A stretch of 64,000 nt of DNA from Dipodascopsis uninucleata var. uninucleata (taxonomy: Eukaryota > Ascomycota > Lipomycetes > Lipomycetales > Lipomycetaceae). Both the position numbers and the translations under genes were made by a program. The notes under the pieces are model-generated. The model was given only the letters and a program-made list of their open reading frames with translations, did not search any database and was not told where the DNA came from. The stretch covers positions 1,426,001 to 1,490,000 of the forward strand of contig JAJLTO010000002.1 in the NCBI GenBank assembly GCA_030568195.1, in the 5' to 3' direction. Numbering within the stretch: the stretch's first letter is position 1; every line of letters begins with the position of its first letter. Shown one piece after another: positions 21,138 to 35,337 of the stretch.

Positions 21138-24100
21138 AATTATTGTGCATAATTATTCCTCAATATTTTTTTTTTCATTTGTTTTGGATTGGATGTAATG
21201 CTTAAACAGGAGACTGCCGAAATAGGACGAAATTTATTATAGCATGTCTAATCTAGGAATTATTACGATAGTGAAATAACAGCATAATAAGACATGGGTG
21301 TAAATCTACTGAAACGGCAGTATCAAGTACGAACTAAGATTTTTCGCAATTCTCTATGCACACGGTAAGTGTATGACGGCGAAGAATGAGTGCAGTATGA
21401 TAAAATGGATTTGTGCTACACAGTGTTAGCAGAGTAATATGCTCCAATAGCTGCAACATGATTGTAACTTCGAGGAAAGTAAATGACACAGTAAAGTGAA
21501 AAGAAATGACTGTCAATAGAAAAGAAAGGCTGTAAATTGTAGGCCTGTAGGAGAAAGCTTAACTCCGCGTTAATATACGATTTATGATATAAAAGGTACA
21601 GGAGACGGACTAGGGCAGCGGAAAGGGCATGCGGACGTCATAATGACTAACACAACGCCTTGCTGAGGACATATTAATGTGGAATAATTAGGTAATCATG
21701 AGTTCAGCGTTTGGGTTTTAATCTAATTTAAATGAAAGCTAAACGCGCGATGCACTAAGAAACTTGTTACGCCTAGAAGCTGAAATCTCGCCATCTTCCT
21801 AGTTATGGAATAGCAGATGCTCAGCCTACACGCCCAGAAAGAGACCAGATTGTCTACAACACAAGGGCACCCTACAGTAATAATAAAATGCTGAGGAGGC
21901 AATATGGACGACATTATTGCTAAATGTAGTCACAAGAGTACTAGAACACAGGAGCACTTGAGGAGCACGTATCTGGGACGCCCGGAGGTGTATCGCCTGC
22001 TATTACCGAGGGCTCATTCTACGTAGAACGATATTACAAGTTCGCTTTATATTTGCACCAGCGTTCCTGTCAAGAGGGTTCTCACAATCTGGGGTACACC
22101 CCATGTCGATATACGCTTGTACAGTGTCTTTCAAGATTGCTAGTTTGTCTATGATACGAGCAACAAGGACAACTAGACCAGCTAGCTGTAGTATAGAACA
22201 TACGTTTGGTTTCCTATGCGTAAAAATAATAAGCTTCAGGTTCCGTGTCACTGTACCTTAGCTAGTGTGCTGCCTAATTTTTATTCAGTCTGACGACAGT
22301 TGGTCTGCTGTAGATACGTTCCATTTTCTAGGTAGTTATCTATCTAGCTAGGATTCATGGCCGGCGTGTTAACTAATAGGTAGCAGACAGTGCAAGCTTC
22401 GCTTCACTACCGTAACTAAAATTATTTTCTGTCGCTGATAACGAAATACCTATAACGGAATGCTTATAGCTGGGCTTTCTGGATAACAGAGTCTACAAAC
22501 GCATAATAAAAATAATAATAATAAGTAAATGCAAAATCAGCAGATCTCAAGAAGAGCGTCGATCTTCTTCCTTAGTGATGCATCAGCAGTGATTGAAAGA
22601 TATTAGTTCGGTCTTCTGGTACACAGCATCTTCTGCGCACGAGACTGGACGAACCACGGAATCCGGCAGCAAGTAGCCTGGTGCGTAGACATATGTGTTA
22701 TTTTGGCTACTGTTCTAAGCAAGGCAGGGAAGACAAATCGCTTGTTGCCGCCGCGGCGAGTATACGACCCAAAAGCTTAACGTAGAAAGAGCACACGTCT
22801 TTCCGAGTCTTGTACTCACCGTGCATAGCTGCTGATACCGTTTCAAATTGCAGTAAACAAGTCTTGCATCCTTGTAGATCATGCTACGGTAAGCAAAATA
22901 GAAGACTCAGAACAGCTACTTGAAAAGTAGCACTTTGTAAGGGTAAAAAGCCAAAAATTAAATGGAAAAAATAGAATAAAATTCAAATCAAACTAGTAAA
23001 ACTAACAGAAACTAGGCAGCTATTATTCATAGGCGTCCGTCACATCCGCGCTCCTATTCCTCAGCGTTTTCCTCCTGGTATTGTTAGCCATGGTAATCGA
23101 TGGTAGTTAATGCATCTGAAGCTCCTGCATACTGTATATCTCGTGTCGACGCGATTTGAGTTAAAGTGTGGATATTTTACCTCCCACTTGTACAAACCCA
23201 GAATAAACCAAAAAGGCAGAAAAGCGAAATATTAAACCGAGTGTGGAAATTATAATTTTCTCTTTTTTTCCCTCTTTGCACTTTTACAGTCAGTCTTCCA
23301 TTCCCTTATTAATTCCAGCTCTTCTTACTTGTTACCTTAAAGACAGAATCCTCCTAGCTCGGATTTATCGTGTAACAACAGCATTAGCAGCGAAGTGCCA
23401 CTGTCATCGAGGTTGTAAAGTGCGGAGCAACTCTCGGTTATTCGATTGGTTTTGTCAGAGCGGCGGGTTTAGTGCTGAAGAGGAGAAGGCGCCAGTAGAT
23501 AGAAGATAGAGAGGCATAGGTCGGTCATCTCTACTACTACCTATCAGCATCGAGAGAATATTCTTGCAGAGCGCTCATCAGGCCATTGCCATTTTTACTG
23601 TCAGATGTCAATAGAATTGAATTTAATTCTCTGCGCTTGTCATTTTGACTAAAATTTTTTTTTGTTTCGATTGCCTCTTGTTTCATTGATTCCCTGGTAT
23701 TCTTTTTTTCCCTTTTTTTGGACTAATACGATCGACTCTGTATTCGACAATCAGTGGTGAGAGAATAATAAAGATAGTAGTCAACGCTGTTACTATTTTT
23801 CAAATTCGACACTAATTACATACACGTCTCGGAATCGTTATCGTCATTGCAGTAAAGGAACTTGTATTAAAAGGTATATATCTAGCTATCTATCTATCTA
23901 TGTCTATCTATATGGACGCAAGCCAAATCTTACACACATACATACCTTGCGTTAATGTTTGTGGCAATAAATAATTTGCTGAACTGCAATTTTGCTTTAA
24001 TTCTTCTGCATAGCAATTAATAGTTGACAGCTTCCGTGATTTGCTCTACTGCGACAACTGGGATTGCTGGGTGGTATATGTGGAAAGATATGGAGAGATA

Positions 24101-24564
24101 GATTCCGTGTTGACTGAAACTTGTATACTAACATGTTTGATAGTGCTAATCGAAAGTTTCATAATTTACTAGAAGCCGTTAACGTATCTCATATATTAAG
24201 TGATATTGAGTGCTAAGTGGAAATTTGCTTGCTTGCTAAGAAGATATTTCTGTATTATTAGCGAACTTGAAATTTCGCTGACCTCATCATCTACATCCTC
24301 AACCTCCATCGGCTGCTTATCGGCTCACGCTGATTATACGGTATTGAATTTATTTTTCTAACTGTAGGGTCTTCAGGATTGAAATTACAAGTCCACGACA
24401 TTGCATCATTGTTACCAAAATTCATCAGCTTTAATTATTCTACAGATTCAAGGCTCCTTTTGATTTAAAGCGGATTCATCGGTAACTTTTGTGAGGTAGT
24501 TTGATTAGGCGACTGGGACTGTATTTATAATTTTATTCAACTCCATCTCTATTTCGGACTGCTT
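21138..24564. other. Gene-poor block and probable long leader of the SRPK gene
   Basis: About 3.4 kb with no supported gene. From about 21600 to 22900 the sequence is less A+T-rich than the rest but stop-dense, with only short unrelated ORFs on the minus strand. From about 23230 to 24560 it turns pyrimidine-rich with many T/C runs, as in fungal promoters and long 5' leaders. A CTAT microsatellite lies at 23885-23912. No tRNA or recognisable mobile element was found. Confidence 0.5.
23885..23912 (+). repeat. CTAT microsatellite
   Basis: Several tandem CTAT units with one interrupting GT, in the region upstream of the SRPK gene. Confidence 0.85.
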
Positions 24565-26830
<2,266 letters not shown>

Positions 26831-27459
26831 TACAGTGTATAATTTTTTTCTTTCGCATGCTATGCCAGTTGTTTTCACGATAATTGGTCTTTTATGTCTT
26901 ATGCTGGATATTTTGTTCACTTTTGTGTGGTTTTGTGTTTCTATTCTTTTTTTTGTCATTTTCTATCTTATTTTGCCCATCTTTTGGAATATTAGTTGAT
27001 TGATATACAGACTAGTAATCTTAACGTAATGTAATAAGATAATACAACTTAATGTGCGTAATACGATCACTAATATAATGTAGTAATAGTGTAATGTTTT
27101 CAGTATGATCTACATCTATCTCTTGCTAGGTCTTGTTTTTTTTAATACAGCGAAAGCTCGGACTGCGCAGTTTGCATAGTGTGGTTGATGAGTAGGTAAT
27201 CATAGATTTGTCCACAAAGACTATAATTTCCGGGTAATTTGTGTACACGCGCCTTCCAGACGCGCAATTAACTGAGTAGTGCGAGCCGGAAGTCGATGGT
27301 ACAAGCAGGTAGTAAGTTAGCATACTCCAGTCTCTTCTTCAAGGGATACGCAGTCAACGGAAAATAGATTCACAGGAAATCATTCTTAGAGACTTACGCG
27401 AGTCAATAAAAGGATTAATTCGAAATAGTGCTAGTGATTTGACATAGGAATGTGATAAA
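26831..27459. other. Intergenic region between SRPK and Lunapark genes
   Basis: About 630 bases, T-rich just after the SRPK stop, probably its 3' UTR. A hydrophobic ORF overlapping the SRPK stop arises from this T-richness. The rest should hold the Lunapark promoter. No further structure was seen. Confidence 0.5.
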
Positions 27460-28762
27460 ATGTGGTTGTTTAAAGTAAGTGCACTGCTATTAAACCATCG
27501 TGGTAGCATGATTTTATGTGTACTACCTGGCCGTGCTACGTGGCGGTCCGAGTGAGAAGTGAAATTTCAGTTTTATGGACTACTTGGATGAATATTACTA
27601 GATAAGGAATGAATATATCATAATATGTCACGATAAGAGTCTGCACGATGAGTATTTTTCTAATTTTGTTTCCTCTTTGCCATAGAAAAGAACGTCTTCA
27701 CCTTCGTCTTACGAGCGGGTTCTCGACAAGTTGTCGGCCAAGATCAGGAAATCCGAGCTAAGAGTCCTATCATTACGCTCATCGCAGAGACGTTTGAAGG
27801 GTCTCATAGTACTGTATACAAGTATAGCCTATATAGTATTTTTGGTCTATGTATTGTTGTTACGAAAGTTCCGTGATCCATTTACAGCCGTTTATGTCGT
27901 AGTTGGTCCCATAGTGTAAGTATTAAACAGTGATTGAATTGTGTTTATTCTAATGCTCTAGATTATTTACAGGATATATATGATCCGAAGATGCGTAGGA
28001 TTTTTCTATGGTCAACTGCTTAAGCGCGAAGAGAGTCGTTTACAGACTTTGAAGGCGGATCAAAGAAACAAAATTGAGGAACTCAAAAGCAACACTAAAT
28101 ATTACTCAACAAAATCATTATTAGATAGGTATGAGTCTGACCTAAAAGATGTTAAGGATCTTAAAAAAAGTAGTACAGGAAGCCAAAGGAATTCTCCGAA
28201 GAAGACATCAAACAGAGATTTCGACATTTCGAACGTGCCTTCACTGCCTCCTCCACAGGCTGATACTAGTGCTAGCGATGGATCTCCGCAAAATTTGCAA
28301 TCGGCAATGTTTTCTGCTACAGAACCTTTTACAATGACACCGGTTGAAACCCACTGGTATGACCGCTTACTAGATGTTATAATAGGGGAAGATGAGCGGA
28401 GTCCTAGAAATCGGTACGCTTTGATTTGTCCTAATTGCTTTTCTCATAATGGGCTTGCACCTCCTGGGCAGTCCGCAGACTCAGTCAAATATGTATGTCC
28501 TGTGTGTGGTCATTTAAATCCAGAACACGCTAGTGACTTTGCGCTAAGTACTGCCAACAGCGATGCTGGAGAAAGCCAAGAAGAAAGCGAGCACTCTGGA
28601 GAGCGTCATGGGGAGAACACAAATGACAGCATGTCTTTTGATGAAGATGATTCGATGTATGACCAGGTCGTTTTTCCTGATGAGCAGCCGATTGACATTG
28701 AGATTTCAAAAGAGGGTCCTGCAAGCAATTTACGCTCTCGAAAGCCGAAGACAGATTCTTAA
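27460..28762 (+). CDS. LNP1: Lunapark, ER three-way-junction protein
   Basis: Integral ER membrane protein that stabilises three-way tubule junctions. Three exons: 27460-27474 (only MWLFK), 27686-27915 and 27973-28762, giving 344 residues. The order is a short cytosolic start with a coiled coil (SSYERVLDKLSAKIRK), two membrane segments at about residues 46-66 and 72-96, a second coiled coil, a Pro/Ser-rich linker and the C4 zinc ribbon. The ribbon starts from RYALICPNCFSHNGL and closes with YVCPVCGHLNP. An acidic tail of about 90 residues follows. The 15-base first exon was found by matching the frame of the second exon to a good ATG plus GTAAGT donor. Confidence 0.92.
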
Positions 28763-29529
28763 AGCACATCTCCAGTGATGAGCTCAGATTATAGGAATTT
28801 TAATAACTATTACTTGATTATATTGATTATTATCTCTAAGATTTAGATGAGGTGTTGAAACGACTTATTCTATCATTCTTCACGTTTATAGAATACAGAT
28901 ATTATGTAGCTGTAAAGTACGATAAGAATGAGGTTAAAGTGTTACCGACTGCAAAATTCGTGATTGGAGATTTCTATAACATTTGCAAGTCTACTCTTCT
29001 CTTGTATAATTCTGAGAACGTGTCGTTGACAATGACGATGATTTCTTTTAAATTTTTTAAATTGCATTAAGTTCTTTATATACAATGTATATTACACTAA
29101 GTATGTCTACCTATTAATGTGAAATACTTCTTAATACATTTTCAATTATCGTTATGCTTTACAAAACCGAACCCGTTGCGCTGGGGCCATCTGAGCAAAT
29201 AGAAAGTAGAATAGTAGATACTATGGGGCTGTCTGTGAGTCTTTTTCGAGTTAATACTAGATGATTAATACTTTAAAAAACCCTGAAGATGTAATTGGCG
29301 TCACTAGCGGCCAGTGGTGCTAGAGTTCTGGTAATGTCAAGAGATGAGTAACTGAATAATTGAGTAACTTAAAAGTCTAAAGAACATAATTATCATACTA
29401 TAAAATTTGTTGGTAAACTCTCCAGTTTTTTTTTTGACAGGTAGTTTAGATTCGGTCAAGGAAAATTTTGTCCTTTATTTCTGATTTTGAAGCAGAAACG
29501 AAATACTAATATATACTAAGATCCTAAAG
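28763..29529. other. Intergenic region between Lunapark and GCV2
   Basis: About 770 A+T-rich bases. A 72-codon ORF (28852-29070) begins at a GTG, not an ATG, and has no family resemblance. A 27-codon ATG stretch at 29157 runs into GTGAGT, but no continuing exon makes sense. The last 100 bases before GCV2 have T runs, as in a promoter. Confidence 0.45.
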
Positions 29530-32500
29530 ATGCGATTATTGAGTGTTGTTTCACGAATTCGTACTGGCGGGTCCAGCGCTGCACTATTGACGAGTCGTGT
29601 TCGAATCCTCAGATCCATGTGCGGAGGTCAAACACGAAGAAGTAGTGTATTTGCAGCAACGGACACCTATGCTCGCCGACACATCGGGCCTTTGGACGTC
29701 AATTCTACAAACAGGATGCTTCAGAAGCTAGGATATGAATCGGTGAACGAATTGGTCGCTGACGTTGTCCCTGAAGATATTCTAACTCGCAGACCTCTCA
29801 AAATCGAACCGCAGGAGGGATATTCAGAGTCGGAGTTGACCGCCAAGCTCAAAGAGATAGCGTCTAAGAATAAAGTCCTACGAAGCTACATTGGGTGAGT
29901 CTTATCGAGAAAAAAAGAATGAAGCAATCATCAGAAGGAAATTGCTAACCGGTTATTTCGTTTATGTAGTACCGGATACTATGGTACAATTGTTCCTCCT
30001 GTCATCCAACGAAATATTCTTGAGTGTCCTGAGTGGTATACATCTTATACGCCATATCAACCGGAGATCTCACAAGGCCGTCTCGAATCGCTTTTAAATT
30101 ATCAGACACTTGTTACGGATCTTACTGGAATGGCTATAGCAAATGCTTCATTGCTAGATGAGGGTACTGCTGCTTCAGAAGCAATGCTAATGAGTTTTAA
30201 CGCCGCTCGTGGGAATAAGAAGACATTCTTTGCTGATCGCAGTCTGCATCCTCAAACCTTGGCTTGTCTCAAATCCCGTGCTTCTGTATTTGGGATCCAT
30301 GTAGTCCAGGAATTGCCAGAATCCGATAAAGATCTATTTGGGGCTGTTGCTCAATATCCTAGTACCGATGGATCAATTTCTGACTGGAGTTCTCTAAGCG
30401 AACGCGTACATGCTGCCGGTGGACTATTTTCAATTGCCACCGATCTATTAGCTCTGACAATTTTGAAACCTCCAAGTGAATTCGGTGCCGATATCGTTTT
30501 CGGCACATCTCAGAGATTCGGAGTCCCACTTGGGTTTGGTGGTCCACATGCTGCTTTCTTCGCGGCTGCTGATTCCCAAAAGCGAAAAATTCCTGGTAGA
30601 CTTATAGGCGTTTCTCAAGATCGTCTTGGAAATCGTGCTCTTCGACTCTCTCTTCAGACTCGTGAGCAGCACATCCGTCGTGAAAAAGCAACTAGCAATA
30701 TTTGTACAGCACAGGCTCTATTAGCAAATATGGCTGCTATGTACGCTGTTTATCATGGCCCTCAGGGATTGAAAGACATTGCTTCTCGAGTCTTTTCGTT
30801 GACTACTGTTTTGGCTCATGGATTGTCAGGACTCGGTTTCACTATTTCTAACAAGAATTGGTTTGACACTCTTACTGTTGAAGTTGGTGATTCGGACAAA
30901 TATCTTCAGCATGCTGTCTCTAAATATGGAATTAACTTGCGTAAAGTCAGTAGCTCTGAGGTTGGTGTTTCTATTGACGAGACAGTGACCAAGTCAGATC
31001 TCGTTGATATCCTCTCCGTTTTTGCTACAGCTTCTGATCTCTCTGCTAGTATTGGGATAGGCGCTTTAGATGAGCTTGCAACTGAGCTTGGAATTTCAGC
31101 TCAGAAGCCGGCTTGTGTCGGTTCTGAGTTCCAGCGAAGTAGTAGGATTCTTGCTTATGATGTGTTCAATAAATATCATAGTGAAACAGAGATGCTTCGA
31201 TATATTCACCATCTACAAACTAAAGATTTATCACTCGCAAATAGCATGATTCCTCTAGGAAGTTGTACAATGAAACTTAATGCTACCACTGAAATGATAG
31301 CTATTTCATGGCCCGAATTTGCTAATATCCATCCGTTCGTACCTGATGACCAATCCACTGGTTATCGTGAGCTGATAACACAGCTGGAAAATGATTTGGC
31401 TGATATCACGGGTTTGGACGCAACGTCGTTGCAACCAAATTCGGGTGCTCAGGGCGAATATACCGGTCTACGCGTTATTAGAGCCTATATGGATTCTAAA
31501 GGAGAGGCGAAGAGAGATGTATGCCTGATTCCTGTCTCTGCACACGGTACGAACCCAGCATCTGCTGCTATGGCTGGTATGAAAGTTGTTGCTGTCAAAT
31601 GTACTAATATGGGTGAGCTTGACATTACTGACCTCGAGGCTAAGGCTTCAAAGCACAGGAATAATCTTGCTGCAATCATGATGACTTATCCGTCTACATT
31701 TGGTGTATTTGAACCCAATATCCGTAAGGCCATTGATATTGTGCATAACTATGGTGGCCAGGTCTATATGGATGGTGCCAATATGAATGCTCAAATTGGA
31801 TTGTGCAGCCCAGGTGATATGGGAGCTGACGTTTGTCACTTGAATCTTCATAAGACCTTTTGTATTCCTCATGGAGGGGGTGGCCCAGGTGTTGGTCCAA
31901 TTTGTGTTAAAAGCCATTTGGCGCCATTTTTGCCAGGACATCCGATTGTGAAGATGGCTGGAGTAGACGCAATTGACCCTGTTTCCGCTGCACCCTGGGG
32001 TTCTGCTAGTATCCTCACTATCTCTTGGGCTTATATCAAGCTGATGGGAGGCAGGGGAATCTTGAAGTCAACTGAATATGCTTTGCTCAACGCGAATTAT
32101 ATGGCTGAAAGACTTCGTGGGCATTATCAAATACTCTATACTAACTCTAATAACAAATGTGCTCATGAGTTCATTGTAGATCTGAGATCTATAACTGCAG
32201 CAACCGGGATCGAGGCTATTGACGTTGCCAAGCGTTTGCAGGACTATGGATTCCATGCACCAACCATGTCCTGGCCCGTTGCTGGAACTCTGATGATTGA
32301 ACCTACTGAGTCTGAGAATTTGGATGAGCTCGATCGATTCTGCGATGCAATGATTAGTATTCGAAAGGAGATCAAGAAAGTTGAAGTGGGTGCAGCTCCT
32401 CGAGAGAACAATCTCTTGAAAAATGCTCCGCACTCTCAATTCGATCTTTTGAGATCTGATTGGGATCGCTCTTATACAAGAGAAGAAGCAGCATATCCAT

Positions 32501-32672
32501 TACCACATTTGCGGGAACGAAAGTTTTGGCCTTCCGTCACTCGTGTAGATGATAGTAAGTACAACTAATTCTTTGCTTTCTTGATATGAAGTTTCTTATT
32601 AACGTCGGAAATTTAGCTTTTGGTGACTTGAACTTATTTTGCACTTGCGAGCCGCCTGCTTTGGAGGATTAA
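29530..32672 (+). CDS. GCV2: Glycine dehydrogenase (decarboxylating), P-protein of the glycine cleavage system
   Basis: Mitochondrial PLP enzyme that decarboxylates glycine and passes the aminomethyl group to lipoylated H-protein. Three exons (29530-29894, 29970-32554 and 32617-32672) encode 1,001 residues, the usual length. The Arg/Ser-rich start is a mitochondrial presequence. Landmarks: [15 protein letters not shown] after the first intron, [15 protein letters not shown], the PLP lysine in [16 protein letters not shown] and [10 protein letters not shown]. The last exon was recovered by splicing: the apparent stop at 32568 lies in an intron, and the acceptor ATTTAG restores [18 protein letters not shown], the conserved family ending. 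Budding yeast and human enzymes share the same order. Confidence 0.97.
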
Positions 32673-32892
32673 AAACGCAGAGATAGACAAAATTATTAAT
32701 GATGGATTAAAGGAACAATATTGAAGAACCCAATTGTGGAGTTCAATTTAGTTACTACATTGAAGTGGGAGCGATGTCGAGTAAGCGGAATTAGATAGTA
32801 AAACTCAAGCTCTTATATTTTATTCAACTATGAGAATGAGCTAAATTTATCATTGTTTGTAGTAGCTCACCTTGGAAACATATAATGCGTAC

Positions 32893-34727
32893 TTATACAG
32901 AAGTAGGCTCCACAGAAGCATAGTGAAGATAAGCGCTAAGTGTCTTGATACCATTAATGTAGTTGATGACATCTAACTTCTCGTTTATCGAGTGAGCGCC
33001 ATCTAAGGAATACTGTTAGTAATTTATACGGAGCATTCTGAAAATATAACTGTTTCTACTTACCATCACCACGACCCATAGGCAAAAGTAAAACATTCTT
33101 TTCTAGGGCCTCTTCAAAGGTAAGAGTGACTGGAATAGATCCGCCTTCACGAGTCATGTCAGGATCAACATTCCAAACAGCCTTAGTCGCTCTCTTAGCG
33201 GCCTCGAAGTTCCAGTGGTCAGGGCTCGAAAGCCACCACATGCCATCATGGAGTAAATTAACATTGATCTTATTTTTCGAGTGCAATTTCTCCCATACAT
33301 TGTTAATGTGCTTAAAAACAAGTTCATCAAGTTCTCGTGGCATAATATTCGGAACTGTTCTAAGTGAAAACTTTCCAGTCACCTTAGCAGGAATAACTGT
33401 CTTAGCTCCAGGAGCAGAAAAGGCTCCTTCGATTCCGTGAAGAGAGAGAGTTGGATATCTCCATCTAGCCATAAGAGATCTCTTAACTGTTTCATGGAGG
33501 TTCGTCTTAGATCCCGTAGCCTCATAAAGATCTTTCATAGAAAAGGTGATCTTATCGTAAAGCTTGTCCTCCTCCTCAGTCAAAGGAGCGACAAGATCCA
33601 TGACTCCCGGGATCAAAATCTCACCTTGAGATGAGACCAAGCTTGACAATACATGAGTAAGATCTATTAGTGGCTCCGAAACCATTCCACCAAAAACGCC
33701 AGAATGAAGATCAGCTGCTGGACCCTCAACAGTTATAGAATAGTAGCTGCATCCACGAAGACCGTAAGTCAAAGCGGGCTGAGTGGTTCCGAGCCAGTAA
33801 TTGTCACAGATGCAAACAGCATCTGTATCCTTGAAGAACTTATCGGCTTCAGCTCTAATAAGATCATCGAGACCTTCACTGCCATATTCTTCCATACCCT
33901 CGAAACACATCAAGAGATTGACTGGGAATTCAATACCGGCCCTTTGATGTGCGTCGATAGAGTTAATCCATCCAATGACTGGTCCCTTATCATCAGTAGA
34001 ACCACGTCCATAAAGCTTTCCGTCCTTTTCTATAAGCTCAAATGGCTCAGTACTCCATCCATCTTCAATAAGAGCTGGCTGGACGTCATAGTGGCCATAT
34101 ACAAGGATAGTTCGCTTGGAATTATCGTTACCATAGCGAGCTAGAACAATAGGAGGAAGATCAATATTAGTACCAGGCTGCTTTCCCAGTTCACGGAGCT
34201 CAACAGAAGCCCCAAGAGCCTTCAGTTCCGATTCCAAAAAATGCGACATCTAAATACAATAAACCATATTAGTTCAGCTAGTCAATGCTGATGTTTCAAA
34301 CAGTTTCATTTAGCATGCCTCAACAACTCGCGGACGGAGTGTCTGATCTGCCGACACTGAAGGGATTGACACAGCCTTCGAAAGACCTGATTATAAGCGA
34401 CATTAATACTAAATATACTGAGATGTATATATCCATCGTTTCAGTGCGCAGATTCTTCGAATCATTCATTCACTTACGAGCAATAAAATCCGATTGAAGC
34501 GACTCAATGCTGTAAGGTTGTATCCGATGTGTTAGCGTTATCAACCATCGTTAGATATCAGCAACATAAAGCATAGATTTCTTAATTTCTCAAGCAGTAT
34601 CCAAAATCAACTAGAATTGGCCATTTGATTCTTTTACATGCCCCATCTATAGCTGTTCCCTAGTTTATCCTTTAATCTATACTTACGTCGAAAAGAGTGG
34701 TTTAAGTGAAGTTTCTACCTGCGTCAT
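32893..34727 (-). CDS. DUG1: Cys-Gly metallodipeptidase Dug1 (M20 family)
   Basis: Zinc/manganese dipeptidase that cleaves Cys-Gly during glutathione breakdown. Five exons: 34687-34727, 34478-34509, 34319-34386, 33064-34249 and 32893-33002, giving 478 residues, the family length. The N-terminus reads LKPLFSTIESLQSDF then SIPSVS. Metal ligands are in VYGHYDVQP, GRGSTDDKGP and CFEGMEEYGSEG, the dimer segment is SGVFGG, and the end is RGDDGAHSINEKLD. Intron 3 needs a GC donor (GAG|GCATGC) to give the conserved VVEMSHFL; canonical GT choices nearby would delete one or two residues. No ATG extends the long exon upstream, so the three short exons are needed for a normal N-terminus. Confidence 0.93.
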
Positions 34728-35337
34728 TGTTCTAAATGTGATAATGTTACGCTTTAATTCTCTGATCTGTATAATTCCTGATAATTTGGTCTCTGAGATC
34801 CACAGTCTGGGCGATTGTATAGAGTTCAGTAACTGGAACGTTAGATTTTTGGATGATTTGTTTCCTAGGCGCAGGCTTAGTCGGTGCATGGAACTAAAGA
34901 TTTCGATGATGGGACAAAATTACTCTCAATGAATTTCAATTTTCTAGACTACTATTTGATTAAGCATGAGGTTAGAGGGATTCGAAGAAATTTTATGGCT
35001 CCGCATTTCCAACAACCTTTGAAATCAATTGCCTTCGTAGATCACAATAACAGTTAAGCATACTATTTCCGGTATACTAGTAAGTACTATCAGAGGATTT
35101 CTTACTTGCATTAACATGGTCGCCGTCTGATAGACTATGGCTGACGCATTTTTGGTTCTGAATATGTGCGGCCATAACTCAAAAGACTTTTTGAACTAAT
35201 GGCTATGCTTTAGGTCTACTTATTATCAAAGAATAGCTGATAGATAGTTCTTATAGAATATCGAAGTAGACAGCAGAAGGTATATCACAGACGTAATATT
35301 TAACAAAATCACGCATAGTGCTGGTAAACCACAGGCA
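34728..35337. other. Divergent intergenic region, DUG1 and PHYHD1-like genes
   Basis: About 610 A+T-rich bases that should carry both promoters. A 64-codon ORF at 34738-34932 resembles nothing known. No clear regulatory site was recognised. Confidence 0.45.

Noticed and set aside
22003-22251. 82-codon minus-strand ORF in the second gene-poor block
   Set aside because: No motif or splice partner; similar-length ORFs occur by chance in less A+T-rich sequence.
28852-29070. 72-codon ORF between Lunapark and GCV2
   Set aside because: Begins with GTG, is A+T-driven and shows no family resemblance.
29157-29350. Possible two-exon mini-gene before GCV2 (27-codon ATG stretch, GTGAGT donor)
   Set aside because: The only acceptor that continues the frame gives seven more residues and a stop; no similarity to any small protein I know.
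29600-29615. tRNA B-box-like TTCGAATCC in GCV2 exon 1
   Set aside because: It lies in the coding presequence with no partner A box, cloverleaf or poly-T stop.
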